A stretch of DNA of 64,000 bases from JAXGMV01 sp040772085 (GCA_040772085.1 JAXGYU010000001.1:1178001-1242000); one strand, 5' to 3'; counted from the stretch's first letter, positions 32,615-42,128 are shown. Notes: a model not told the origin generated them from the letters alone. Made by a program: numbers and translations.

Positions 32615-34282
32615 ATGAAGACGAAGCTTGGAGTTTTTTTCAGTTTGTTCTTGGCGCTTAGTCTACTTCTTGCCAGTTGCGCGCCGGCTGCACCCAGCCC
32701 GGCGACTGAGGCAGCGAAGCCGGCTGAAGCAGCACAAGCAACAGAGGCAGCAGCTGTCACCGAGGCAGCCGCCAGCCAGGCCACAGAGACAGCAGTTGCT
32801 GCCACGGAAGCCGGGGGGCCAATAAAACGTGGGGGAACTCTAAGATATTCTCGTGGCATCTTGCCGTTGTTGATGGACCCAAAATCATCAAGTGCTTCTG
32901 GAGATATCTTTGTTCTAATCAACACGATGGAACCCCTCATTCGGTATGACATCCTGAAAAAGGAATATGTTGGCATTGTAGCCGACAAATTCAGTGTCAG
33001 CGATGACGGTCTCGAATATGATTTTCATATCCGGGATGGCATCTTATTCAATGATGGGACACCAGTAACTTCAGAAGATGTCAAATTTACTTTTGAGCTG
33101 GCGCAAAAAGAAGGTGTATGGCAATACTTGCAGGAGAATGTGAAAGAGATCGTCGCTGTTGATGATCAGAACGTCAAGATCATCATGTCCAAACCAACAG
33201 CTCCCTTCCTGAATAGCGTTGCTCAATACTCAGTCTGGATCATTTCAAAGAAAGCCTATGAAGCGGCGAAGGATCCCGACACTTTCTATAGAAACGCTGT
33301 AACTACTGGTCCATTCATGGTTAAAGAATGGGTTGTTGGCGATCATACAACCTTGGTCCGCAACCCTCACTACTGGCGGATGGGCGAGGACGGGCAACCG
33401 CTCCCCTATCTGGATGAGATTCTACTTACCCAGGTACCTGAAGACACAACTCGTATTCTGCAAGTTCAATCCGGTTCACTCGATGGCACCGATGCCGTGA
33501 CTTGGAGCCAGGTGAACCAACTCAAGGATGATCCCGTAGCTGATATGAAGACATGGGATTCGATGCAGACTTACTATATTTTCATCAACCACAAGCGCCC
33601 GCCATTTGATGACAAGAACATCAGGCTTGCACTGAACTACGCCATTGATCGTCAGGCAGTCGTGGACACCGTTATGGACGGGTACGGAATTCCTGCTTAC
33701 ACTTTTGTTCCTTATGCCGACCCATGTAAGGATATGACTCAGTACTTCACATATGATGTGGAGAAAGCCAAAGAATTAGTCAAGGCTTCAAAATATCCTG
33801 ATGGCTACACGGGCGGGAAAATCAGTGTTCCGCAAGGCAGGATTATTGGTATTGATAACGCGACCATGATGATCGATTACTGGTCCAAGATTGGCATTAA
33901 TCTCACCATTGAAGAGGTTGAGGGCGGTATTCTCTCTCAAAGGTCACAAGCCCGCGATATAGATGCCATCTCTGGTTATCAATGGACTAGTTCTGCGTTC
34001 GATTTGGATCAACAGATGAACTGGTTCATTATAGAGCCGACCTTTTATGGTAATTATGTAAATCTTGATTCGCAGAAACTTGTGAGAGAAGCAGCGAATG
34101 AGATGGATCCTGTGAAACGGTGCGACATGTATAAGCAAATTCAAAAGAATTTTGCAGAGGATGGCGCGAATGTTGTACTGTTCCATACGTACTACAACAC
34201 GTTCTTCAGGAAAGATGTCAAAGGCTACTACTTACTGCCGAGTTACTACCTCGATTTGGCAACCATCTGGCTTGATAGATAA
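32615..34282 (+). CDS. Family-5 solute-binding lipoprotein (transporter 3)
   Basis: SBP_bac_5 binding protein, 555 residues. Signal peptide with lipobox LLASC, an Ala/Thr/Glu-rich linker of about 45 residues that resembles but does not copy the EAPAAT repeats, then the binding domain starting GGTLRYSRGI, with VPEDTTRILQVQSG and NIRLALNYAIDRQAV. AAAGGAG precedes the ATG. It is the close relative of the transporter 1 protein, so the ligands are probably related. Codon use is more AT-rich than in that paralog. Confidence 0.92.
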   Translation: MKTKLGVFFSLFLALSLLLASCAPAAPSPATEAAKPAEAAQATEAAAVTEAAASQATETAVAATEAGGPIKRGGTLRYSRGILPLLMDPKSSSASGDIFVLINTMEPLIRYDILKKEYVGIVADKFSVSDDGLEYDFHIRDGILFNDGTPVTSEDVKFTFELAQKEGVWQYLQENVKEIVAVDDQNVKIIMSKPTAPFLNSVAQYSVWIISKKAYEAAKDPDTFYRNAVTTGPFMVKEWVVGDHTTLVRNPHYWRMGEDGQPLPYLDEILLTQVPEDTTRILQVQSGSLDGTDAVTWSQVNQLKDDPVADMKTWDSMQTYYIFINHKRPPFDDKNIRLALNYAIDRQAVVDTVMDGYGIPAYTFVPYADPCKDMTQYFTYDVEKAKELVKASKYPDGYTGGKISVPQGRIIGIDNATMMIDYWSKIGINLTIEEVEGGILSQRSQARDIDAISGYQWTSSAFDLDQQMNWFIIEPTFYGNYVNLDSQKLVREAANEMDPVKRCDMYKQIQKNFAEDGANVVLFHTYYNTFFRKDVKGYYLLPSYYLDLATIWLDR

Positions 34283-34298
34283 CTAGCCCTACCTGCAC

Positions 34299-34335
34299 CG
34301 TTCGCGATTCCCTATAGTACAGGGAATCGCGAACG
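34299..34335 (+). other. Hairpin between binding-protein and permease genes (transporter 3)
   Basis: A perfect 15-bp inverted repeat (CGTTCGCGATTCCCT / AGGGAATCGCGAACG) with a 7-nt loop follows the SBP stop by 17 bp. There is no U-tract. It is the equivalent of the hairpins in transporters 1 and 2. Confidence 0.75.
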
Positions 34336-34387
34336 AGTGACCAACAAAATATTCAATTAAATAGGGGGAAATTATGCGGAGGAGTTT

Positions 34388-35329
34388 ATGGACCGTGTAA
34401 CTTATGTGATAAGCAGGTTGCTTCAACTTGTACCAACGCTATTAATTATTTTATTTCTCGTGTTTTTCCTGACGCGACTCATCCCAGGGAATCCGGCACA
34501 AATTATGCTGGGGCTTGAAGCGAAACCAGAAGATGTGGCACGGTTTTCAAAGGAATGGGGTATCGACCAGCCCATTTATGTTCAATTTATCAAGTTCCTC
34601 GGCAACATGATGCAGGGGAATTTTGGTCAATCCCTTGTGATGCGGATACCAATCACTGATATCCTCGCAGCGAGATTACCTGTAACACTCTTCATGACAT
34701 TTTATGCAGTGGCAATTGCTTTGGTGATCGCCATCCCCGCTGCGATCGTTTCCGCGTTCAACCGTAATTCCTGGATCGATCAAATCATACGTGCAATCAA
34801 TGTTGGGATCCTGTCGACTCCGAACTTCTGGGTGGGGATTGTGTTATTGATTATTTTCGCGATCAAAATACCGATATTTAAAATTGGCGGAGTCGGACCG
34901 ACTTTCACTGATAAACTGAGAGACTTATTTTTACCCGCGCTCACGCTTTCATTGCATATGAGTTCAACGGTGACAAGAAATCTGAGGGATGGGCTCATTA
35001 CAGTATTAAATTCGGAGCATGTGGTTTTCGCTCGAGCAAAAGGATTAGCAGAAAAGACAGTTGTTCTTAGCCACATCTTGCGCAACGCGTTAATCCCAAC
35101 AACAACTATCATCGGTTTATATCTGAGCTGGATGGTTGGAGGCTCGATGATCACCGAGTCAGTGTTTGGTGTTCCAGGAATCGGAACCATGATGATACAA
35201 GGAATTTCCGGAAGAGATTATCCGATTATTCAGATACTCACCCTCGTGTATGGCTTTTTTGTCTCGATTGTATACCTGATCTCGGACTTGATTTACTCTT
35301 TCCTGGACCCTCGGGTATCACTTTCCTAG
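34388..35329 (+). CDS. Peptide-type ABC transporter permease, OppB/DppB-like (transporter 3)
   Basis: Inner-membrane permease, 313 residues, six helices. RLIPGNPAQIMLG after helix 1, the EAA loop FARAKGLAEKTVVLSHILRNA and terminal DLIYSFLDPRVSLS identify it. GGAGGAG precedes the ATG. It is the same length as, and strongly similar to, the transporter 1 permease (for example TPNFW, FAHAKG/FARAKG and GLYLSWMVGGS). Confidence 0.92.
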   Translation: MDRVTYVISRLLQLVPTLLIILFLVFFLTRLIPGNPAQIMLGLEAKPEDVARFSKEWGIDQPIYVQFIKFLGNMMQGNFGQSLVMRIPITDILAARLPVTLFMTFYAVAIALVIAIPAAIVSAFNRNSWIDQIIRAINVGILSTPNFWVGIVLLIIFAIKIPIFKIGGVGPTFTDKLRDLFLPALTLSLHMSSTVTRNLRDGLITVLNSEHVVFARAKGLAEKTVVLSHILRNALIPTTTIIGLYLSWMVGGSMITESVFGVPGIGTMMIQGISGRDYPIIQILTLVYGFFVSIVYLISDLIYSFLDPRVSLS

Positions 35330-35341
35330 CAGGTGACCAAT

Positions 35342-36217
35342 ATGGCAAATACCGAACTTATTGTATTCAAGAAGGAAACGATACCATTTTCTAAAAGGGT
35401 ATCTGTCTTATGGAAACAGAATCCAACTTTTATCATTGGCTTGATCCTTGTAGTTTTCATCTTGATAATTGCGGTAATCGGGCCGAAGATAGCGCCTTAC
35501 GACCCAATTGAAAACAATTACCAGGCGAGACTGGTTCCGCCGAATGCGCAACACTTATTCGGGACTGATAAATTTGGAAGGGACATTTTTTCCAGGGTTT
35601 TAGCAGGCGCGCAAATAGATATGCAAATCGGGATAATCTGCACTATCATCCCGTTAATTATTGGCACTGTCATTGGCCTCATATCAGGCTACAGCGGTGG
35701 TCTCATTGACAACATACTGATGCGCATTGTCGATATTAGTGTGAGTTTTCCTTATCTGGTGCTGGTGATTATGATTATTTCGATCTTGGGGCCAGGAACG
35801 ATAAATATGTTCTTTGCCTTAATCATCACGAACTGGATTTCATACGCAAAGATCATTCGTGGTGAAGTGTTAGTTGCAAAAAATATGGAATATGTGCTCG
35901 CTGCAAAAGCATTAGGGTATAGCTCAACTCGTATCCTTCTGAAGCACCTTTTACCAAATACTATCTCGCCCGCGATTATTTATATGATGTCGGCAGTTGT
36001 AATGAGTATCCTCTCCGGCGCATCCTTAGGATATTTGGGATTGGGAGTTCAAGCCCCAGCACCAGAATGGGGAGTCATGATAGCGATGGGCAGAGAATTT
36101 GTCACGCTTGCCCCATGGCTAGCAATTTTTCCAGGTTTAGCCATCGCTTTCGTTGGTATCTCATTTGCCATGCTCGGTGATGGAATTTCTACCATGCTGC
36201 GACCTGCGGATCGATAG
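35342..36217 (+). CDS. Peptide-type ABC transporter permease, OppC/DppC-like (transporter 3)
   Basis: Inner-membrane permease, 291 residues from the ATG at 35342, which has AGGTGA 6 nt upstream; an in-frame GTG at 35333 forms part of that site. Landmarks are YDPIENNYQARLVPP, LFGTDKFGRDIFSR and the EAA loop AAKALGYSSTRILLKHLLPN. Closely related to the transporter 1 permease at 11404. Confidence 0.92.
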   Translation: MANTELIVFKKETIPFSKRVSVLWKQNPTFIIGLILVVFILIIAVIGPKIAPYDPIENNYQARLVPPNAQHLFGTDKFGRDIFSRVLAGAQIDMQIGIICTIIPLIIGTVIGLISGYSGGLIDNILMRIVDISVSFPYLVLVIMIISILGPGTINMFFALIITNWISYAKIIRGEVLVAKNMEYVLAAKALGYSSTRILLKHLLPNTISPAIIYMMSAVVMSILSGASLGYLGLGVQAPAPEWGVMIAMGREFVTLAPWLAIFPGLAIAFVGISFAMLGDGISTMLRPADR

Positions 36218-36240
36218 TGGCTCAGACAAAGGACGTGTAT

Positions 36241-37218
36241 ATGAATGTATTGCTTTCCATAGATAATCTTAGCACCCACTTCTCTACATCGAGGGGGATT
36301 ATCAAGGCTGTTGATGATGTTTCCTTTCAGCTGCTGGAAGGTGAAGTTTTAGGGTTGGTTGGTGAGAGCGGCAGTGGAAAGAGTATGACCTGTCGGTCAA
36401 TATTACGACTGGTTCCAGGCACAGGGAGAATCGTGAGTGGCAAGATTTGTTACCGCGGTGATGATATTATGCAATGGCCTGAAGAGAAGCTCGTCCATTA
36501 CCGTGGCGCCGAAGTTTCAATGATTCTTCAAGAGCCCATGACCGCGTTGAATCCCGTCCTGACTGTAGGTCACCAAATTGAGGAGACCATTAAGCAACAT
36601 GAACCGGTGAGCAACACTGAGGCACGCCAACGGGCAATAGAACTTATGAAACTCGTTGGCATTCCATCTGCCGAACGGCGGATTGATGAATATCCACATC
36701 AGTTTAGTGGCGGCATGCGTCAACGCGTGATGATTGCCATTTCTCTTGCTTGCCAGCCAAAAATATTGCTGGCTGATGAGCCCACGACTGCTCTTGACGT
36801 TACCATTCAAGACCAAATAATTCGCCTTGTGCGGGAGTTGCAAGAGAAAATTGGCATGGCGGTCATATGGGTGACCCATGATCTCGGGGTCGTAGCTCAA
36901 CTCTGCGACAAGGTTGCTGTGATGTACGCTGGGCGTATTGCTGAAGTTGCTCCGGTTCTCGAGTTATTTGAGAGAAGTCGACATCCTTATACCCTGGGAT
37001 TAATGCAATCCATACCTTCAGGCGGAAATCGCGAAGAGAATCGGCTGGTCCCAATCAAAGGTGCACCACCGAACCTGCTTAATTTGCCGTCAGGATGCGC
37101 GTTTAAACCTCGTTGCAGCCACGCGTCCGAAATCTGCGACACTCCCGATATACCGCTAAAAGAAGTCACGCCAAACCATTTCACAGCGTGTATCAGATTT
37201 GAGGAAATATGGAAATAG
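36241..37218 (+). CDS. Peptide-type ABC transporter ATPase, OppD/DppD-like (transporter 3)
   Basis: ATP-binding subunit, 325 residues from the ATG at 36241, chosen because AGGA precedes it and the N-terminus then aligns with transporter 1 (MNVLLSIDNLSTHF versus MTEILKVEDLRTYF). A GTG at 36217 overlapping the permease stop is the alternative. Walker A GESGSGKSMTCRS, signature FSGGMRQRVMIAISL, Walker B ILLADEPTTALD and a Cys-rich tail are present. It ends FEEIWK, 10 bp into the OppF-like gene. Confidence 0.92.
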   Translation: MNVLLSIDNLSTHFSTSRGIIKAVDDVSFQLLEGEVLGLVGESGSGKSMTCRSILRLVPGTGRIVSGKICYRGDDIMQWPEEKLVHYRGAEVSMILQEPMTALNPVLTVGHQIEETIKQHEPVSNTEARQRAIELMKLVGIPSAERRIDEYPHQFSGGMRQRVMIAISLACQPKILLADEPTTALDVTIQDQIIRLVRELQEKIGMAVIWVTHDLGVVAQLCDKVAVMYAGRIAEVAPVLELFERSRHPYTLGLMQSIPSGGNREENRLVPIKGAPPNLLNLPSGCAFKPRCSHASEICDTPDIPLKEVTPNHFTACIRFEEIWK

Positions 37219-38225
37219 CTGATGAGAAGTACGCAATTAATTACGGCGGAGCTCCTCTAATAGAGGTGCGCGATCTAAACAAGCAATTTGTTCTTGGAAA
37301 ATCTCTGATCAGGCAGATGCTTGGGAAGAAACCTGATGTTTTAAGAGCAGTTCACCACGTTAATCTCGACATATTTCCCGGGGAATGTCTTGGCTTGGTG
37401 GGTGAGAGTGGTTGCGGAAAAACAACCTTAGGTCGCTGCATCCTCAGACTATATGAGCCTGATTCTGGTGAAGTTTTATACCAGGGCAAAGACTTCATCA
37501 AGATGAGCGGTAAAGAAGAGCTGAAAATGCGGCAGAACATGCAAATTGTTTTTCAGGACCCGTATTCTTCACTTAACCCAAGACAAACTATTCAGGATAT
37601 TGTCGGTGAACCTAGCCAGGTTCACAATATCACAACTGACCAGGATCTGATTAACCGCGTTGCACAATTGCTTCAACTTGTCGGTATGAATCCGGAAATC
37701 ATGACAAGGTACCCACATGAGCTAAGTGGTGGGCAAAGACAACGGATCGGGTTAGCCAGGGCGCTTTCTGTTAATCCCTCATTTATTATCGCTGATGAGC
37801 CAGTATCTGCTTTGGATGTGTCGATTCAAGCTCAAGTTATTAATTTGCTGCTAGATTTACAAGAACAACTTTCGCTCACACTATTGTTCATCACACACGA
37901 TTTAAGGTTAGTTAAGTATGTTAGTCACCGTATCGCGGTAATGTATTTAGGCAGTATCGTTGAGCTCGCTTCCTCAAAAGAGCTATTCAGACAGCCACTC
38001 CATCCTTATACGAGGGCGTTATTGAATGCTGCACCTGGACTGGATCCCAGGAATAGAAAAGCGGTAGCTTCTATCAAGGGAGAACCACCTAGTCCCTTAA
38101 ATATCACTGTTGGGTGTCCTTTTAGGACCAGGTGTGAGTTAGCAATGCCTATCTGTGGTGAGAAGGATCCGGTGTTGACTGAAGTGGCGCCAGGTCATCA
38201 AGTAGCTTGTTTTGCAGTTAAATAA
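37209..38225 (+). CDS. Peptide-type ABC transporter ATPase, OppF/DppF-like (transporter 3)
   Basis: ATP-binding subunit, 338 residues, with Walker A GESGCGKTTLGRC, signature LSGGQRQRIGLARAL, Walker B FIIADEPVSALD and the tail GCPFRTRCELAMPIC. Its first codons overlap the OppD-like gene by 10 bp exactly as in transporter 1, and the pre-Walker insert FVLGKSLIRQMLGKKPDVLRAV is almost the same as FVLGKSVFRQIMGKKPEYLRAV there. Confidence 0.92.
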   Translation: MEIADEKYAINYGGAPLIEVRDLNKQFVLGKSLIRQMLGKKPDVLRAVHHVNLDIFPGECLGLVGESGCGKTTLGRCILRLYEPDSGEVLYQGKDFIKMSGKEELKMRQNMQIVFQDPYSSLNPRQTIQDIVGEPSQVHNITTDQDLINRVAQLLQLVGMNPEIMTRYPHELSGGQRQRIGLARALSVNPSFIIADEPVSALDVSIQAQVINLLLDLQEQLSLTLLFITHDLRLVKYVSHRIAVMYLGSIVELASSKELFRQPLHPYTRALLNAAPGLDPRNRKAVASIKGEPPSPLNITVGCPFRTRCELAMPICGEKDPVLTEVAPGHQVACFAVK

Positions 38226-38235
38226 AGGAGGAATA

Positions 38236-39468
38236 ATGATCGTAATTGAAGCTGGAAAAATCATAGATGGAACGGGAAGTAAGCCAAAAACCGGTTATTC
38301 GTTAGTCATCGAAAACGGATTAATAAGAGATATCGTAAAAACAAACTCGCTCCAAAAAACAGGCGATATGGATGTGGTGGATGCCAAAGATAAAACCATC
38401 ATTCCTGGCCTCATTGATTGTCATGTACATTTGACTTCTCCGGGTGGACCAAATTACAACAATTTTTACTCCCAGTTGCAACTCACAAAAAATCAGGCTT
38501 ACCTGACTGCCCTCGCAATTAACAATATACAAAAAGACCTGATGATGGGATTTACTTCTATCAGGGTATTAAGTACGCCATCTAATATCGATATTGGTCT
38601 TAGGAACGCGATAAATGAAGGATTGATCGTCGGCCCGAGGATGCTGGTCGCTGGTCAGGGGATCTGTGTAACCGGCGGACACATGGACAAGCCAAATTGG
38701 TCGATAGATGTTGAAGTAACCGGACGAACTGGTGTTGATGATGGTCCGTGGGGCTTACGTCGTGCAGCACGAGAACAGCTCAAACGCGGAGCGGATTTAT
38801 TGAAGATCAATATCTCCGGAGGTGCGTTTGATCCCAAAGAACCTTGGCACCAGGAAATGACATTTGAAGAGATGAAAGCCGTTATCGATGAAGCGCACAT
38901 GGCAAAAAAGAAGGTCGCAGCTCACGCAAGTGGTGGACCTAGTGTCACTGACGCTATTAATGCTGGGCTTGATTCTGTAGAGCATGGCACATGGCTCACG
39001 AAGAAACAGACTGACATGATGGCAGACAAGGGGATGTTCTACATTCCAACCTTGACGGTTCATACTGTTGGTAAACAGCTTGGTAGAGAGGGCATTGGAG
39101 GCACAGAGGCTAGCTTTAAATGGATCGAGCAAGTGTGTGATGATCGATGGCCAACTTTAGAGCGTGCGAAACAATCGGGCGTGAAAATTTGTACTGGAAC
39201 AGATGCTGGATTTTGGGTCTATCATGGTGAAAATGCTCAGGAGCTAGAAGAGTTGATGGGCGGTGGCTTTACTGCTCTGGAAGCGATAAATGCAGCCACG
39301 TTGGTTGGTGCTGAGTGTCTCGGCATTGAGAAGTCTACCGGTTCGATAGAGAAAGGAAAGGATGCAGATCTGGTTATAGTTGATGGCGATCTTCTCAAAG
39401 ATATGAAAGTTCTTCGAAAGCCGGAGAATATCATTGCTGTCTACAAAAAAGGTGTGAAAGTTAAATAA
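38236..39468 (+). CDS. Metal-dependent amidohydrolase, prolidase/imidazolonepropionase-like
   Basis: Amidohydrolase-superfamily enzyme, 410 residues from the ATG at 38236, fixed by AAAGGAGG five nt upstream and just after the OppF-like stop. Metal ligands: DCHVHLTS, Lys in LLKINISGG, His in AAHASGG and SVEHGTW, Asp in TGTDAGFW. The family includes Xaa-Pro and Xaa-Arg/Lys dipeptidases and N-acyl amino acid hydrolases. Cotranscribed with transporter 3, so it probably acts on the imported compound. Related to the next gene and to the divergent gene at 31190. Confidence 0.87.
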   Translation: MIVIEAGKIIDGTGSKPKTGYSLVIENGLIRDIVKTNSLQKTGDMDVVDAKDKTIIPGLIDCHVHLTSPGGPNYNNFYSQLQLTKNQAYLTALAINNIQKDLMMGFTSIRVLSTPSNIDIGLRNAINEGLIVGPRMLVAGQGICVTGGHMDKPNWSIDVEVTGRTGVDDGPWGLRRAAREQLKRGADLLKINISGGAFDPKEPWHQEMTFEEMKAVIDEAHMAKKKVAAHASGGPSVTDAINAGLDSVEHGTWLTKKQTDMMADKGMFYIPTLTVHTVGKQLGREGIGGTEASFKWIEQVCDDRWPTLERAKQSGVKICTGTDAGFWVYHGENAQELEELMGGGFTALEAINAATLVGAECLGIEKSTGSIEKGKDADLVIVDGDLLKDMKVLRKPENIIAVYKKGVKVK

Positions 39469-39485
39469 ATATAGGAGCCCAAATC

Positions 39486-40751
39486 ATGAAAACATTGATT
39501 CGCACTAAATATGCATTTACGGCCAACGAAGGTCATGAGATCGCGAACAACCTCGGAATTTTGATAAACGATGACAAAATTGAGACTGTCGATGATTGGT
39601 CGCATCTATCTGGCCTCAAACAAAAAGGAACTCAATTCATCGACGCGACTGATTATACGGTAATGCCGGGGCTGATTGATAGTCACCTGCATGTCAATAC
39701 TAGTGGCGATCCTCATGAACGCGAAATGTCACTGCATGCTTTCACGATGACACCAGCTCAGACCGCTTTATATTCGCTGAGGAATGCACAGCGGCATCTG
39801 GACATGGGTGTGACAACAATCGGTGATATGGGTTGCCGTGATTACGTATCGACAGCTATCAGAGATGCCATCAATAATGGGTGGTATCGAGGACCAAGGA
39901 TGTTTGTCGCCGTTAGAGGAATCACCGCGACCGGCGGCCACATGGACATATATAAAACTCTCCGCCCTGATTGGCCAGCAGTTGAATCTATGGGTTGCAT
40001 TGCTGATGGCCCTGATGAAGGCAGGCGCGCTGTGCGTATGCAGATCAGAGACGGCGCAGACATGATCAAAATCAATGCCACCATCAGCGAATATGTCAGA
40101 GCCATTGGCGAGGAATGCACCCCCGAGATGACTTATGAAACCATGAAGGCAATCTGTGACACTGCCCATGGACTTCGTAAGCGTGTCTCAGCGCATTGTC
40201 ACGGTGGACCTGGTGTCAGAGATGCAATTGAAGCTGGTGTTGATACCTTTGAGCATGGATATTTTATCGATGACCAACTTATGGAAATGATGGTGGCAAG
40301 AGACCGCTTCCTGACCCCAACCTTGTGTGCTTTGCACTGCCCCAATGATATGAACGACCTGCCTACCGAACCAGCCTTATTGAAGTGGTACGGTTTGGCA
40401 ATTCCCGCAACCCTCCAGGAAGTTAAACGGGCAAAAAAGCATGGCGTTAAAGTCATGGCTGCGACCGATGCTGGTATGCCGCACGTTTATCATGGGATGG
40501 TGTACCAGGAGATAATTTACCTGGCAAAATACGGCTTCACGAACATCGAAGCACTCACATCCGCGACCAGAATAAACGCAGAAGGTATGGGGCATGGTCA
40601 TCAATTGGGTCAAATAAAAGAAGGTCTGTTTGCAGATCTGATCTTTGTAAAAGGTGATCCGGTAAAGAATTTGAAACTTCTGTCAAAACAAGAGAATATC
40701 GCGCTCGTCATGAAAGCAGGTAAAATCGAAAAAGATATTCGCAAACAATAG
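39486..40751 (+). CDS. Metal-dependent amidohydrolase, prolidase/imidazolonepropionase-like
   Basis: Second amidohydrolase behind transporter 3, 421 residues. Metal ligands: DSHLHVNTS, Lys in MIKINATI, SAHCHGGPG and TFEHGYFID His residues, and Asp in AATDAGMP. TAGGAG precedes the ATG, 17 bp after the previous stop. It is the last gene of the AT-rich block; base composition rises again at the malic enzyme 30 bp further on. Confidence 0.87.
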   Translation: MKTLIRTKYAFTANEGHEIANNLGILINDDKIETVDDWSHLSGLKQKGTQFIDATDYTVMPGLIDSHLHVNTSGDPHEREMSLHAFTMTPAQTALYSLRNAQRHLDMGVTTIGDMGCRDYVSTAIRDAINNGWYRGPRMFVAVRGITATGGHMDIYKTLRPDWPAVESMGCIADGPDEGRRAVRMQIRDGADMIKINATISEYVRAIGEECTPEMTYETMKAICDTAHGLRKRVSAHCHGGPGVRDAIEAGVDTFEHGYFIDDQLMEMMVARDRFLTPTLCALHCPNDMNDLPTEPALLKWYGLAIPATLQEVKRAKKHGVKVMAATDAGMPHVYHGMVYQEIIYLAKYGFTNIEALTSATRINAEGMGHGHQLGQIKEGLFADLIFVKGDPVKNLKLLSKQENIALVMKAGKIEKDIRKQ

Positions 40752-40780
40752 CTAATGCCACATCCGTCTGAGGTTCATCG

Positions 40781-42061
40781 ATGAGTACATTAAAAGAAGA
40801 CGCACTTGCATATCACAAACTGAACGGCGTGCCAGGAAAGATCTCCATGGCGCCCACCAAACCGCTGGAAACGCAGCGCGATCTGGGATTAGCCTACACG
40901 CCCGGCGTCGCGGAACCTGTATTAGAGATTGAGCGCGACCCCGAGCTGGCTTATGAATACACCAGCAAGGGCAATCTGGTCGCGGTGATCTCGAACGGAA
41001 CCGCCATTCTTGGTCTGGGCAACCGTGGCGCGCTGGCGTCCAAACCCGTCATGGAGGGCAAGTGTGTGCTCTTCAAGAAATTTGCCGACGTGGACGCCTT
41101 CGACATTGAACTGAACAGCCACGACACCGATGAGATCATCAATGTCATCCGGGCTATCGCGCCAACCTTTGGCGGCATCAACCTGGAGGATTTCAAGTCA
41201 CCGGAGTGCTTCCGCATCGAGCGGGCGCTCAAGGAACAACTGGATATCCCGGTCTTTCACGATGACCAGCATGGGACCGCCATCGTTGCCAGTGCGGCAT
41301 TGCTGAACGCGCTGGAGGTCACCAACCGCAAGATCGATCAGATCAAAGTCGTCATCAGCGGCGCCGGAGCGGCCGGCATCGCGACCGCCAATCAGCTGGT
41401 GCTGGTCGGCGTGCCGCGTCAGAACATCTGGATGTCAGATTATTACGGTCTGGTGTATCGCGGCCGGCAGGAGGAGACGTTTCCCGAAAAGGAGATCTTC
41501 GCCCAGGGCGAGTCTCCAGCAAAACTGGCTGATATCCTGCCGGACGCGGATGTGTTCATTGGCCTCTCGGCTGCCAACATCCTCTCGGGTGAACTGCTCA
41601 AGACTATGGCGCCGCAACCGATCGTGTTTGCCATGGCAAACCCGAACCCCGAGATCACCTACGAAGCAGCCAAGGCGGCCCGCGCTGATACACTGATGGC
41701 CACCGGCAGGTCGGACTACCCCAACCAGATCAACAATGTGCTATGTTTCCCCTACCTCTTCCGCGGCGCTCTGGATGTGCACGCGCTGGCAATCAACGAT
41801 GATATGAAACTCGCCGCGGCAAAATCCCTTGCCGCATTGGCAAAGGAGCCCGTGCCGGCAAATGTTCTGCGCGCGTACAACCTGGATCACTTGGAATATG
41901 GGCTGGACTATATTTTGCCAAAAGCCTATGATCACCGCATCGGCATCGTGGAACCACTGGCAGTCGCTGAAGCCGCCATGCAGACAGGCGCAGCCCGCCG
42001 CACGATCGACCTGTATGATTACCGGGGTAAGCTCGAGGCAAAATTCACGCCTGTAAACTAA
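40781..42061 (+). CDS. Malic enzyme (oxaloacetate-decarboxylating malate dehydrogenase)
   Basis: Converts malate to pyruvate and CO2 with reduction of NAD(P). The 426 residues correspond to the short bacterial form without a phosphotransacetylase-like tail. The malic domain shows AYTPGVAEP and the metal/catalytic region HDDQHGTAIVASAAL; the Rossmann part has VVISGAGAAGIATANQL. GC-rich like the rest of the chromosome, unlike the block before it. It ends at an intrinsic terminator. It could draw C4 acids from aspartate-family degradation into pyruvate, but that link is inference. Confidence 0.93.
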   Translation: MSTLKEDALAYHKLNGVPGKISMAPTKPLETQRDLGLAYTPGVAEPVLEIERDPELAYEYTSKGNLVAVISNGTAILGLGNRGALASKPVMEGKCVLFKKFADVDAFDIELNSHDTDEIINVIRAIAPTFGGINLEDFKSPECFRIERALKEQLDIPVFHDDQHGTAIVASAALLNALEVTNRKIDQIKVVISGAGAAGIATANQLVLVGVPRQNIWMSDYYGLVYRGRQEETFPEKEIFAQGESPAKLADILPDADVFIGLSAANILSGELLKTMAPQPIVFAMANPNPEITYEAAKAARADTLMATGRSDYPNQINNVLCFPYLFRGALDVHALAINDDMKLAAAKSLAALAKEPVPANVLRAYNLDHLEYGLDYILPKAYDHRIGIVEPLAVAEAAMQTGAARRTIDLYDYRGKLEAKFTPVN

Positions 42062-42078
42062 GTTATGGCAAGAGATGC

Positions 42079-42110
42079 AAACAGCCTCCGTTGGAGGCTG
42101 TTTTTTCTTT
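42079..42110 (+). terminator. Intrinsic terminator after malic enzyme
   Basis: AAACAGCCTCC and GGAGGCTGTTT form an 11-bp stem with a 3-nt loop, followed by TTTTTTCTTT. It lies between convergent genes and may also serve the bacterioferritin side weakly. Confidence 0.9.
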
Positions 42111-42128
42111 AAGACATCTTTGCAAACG

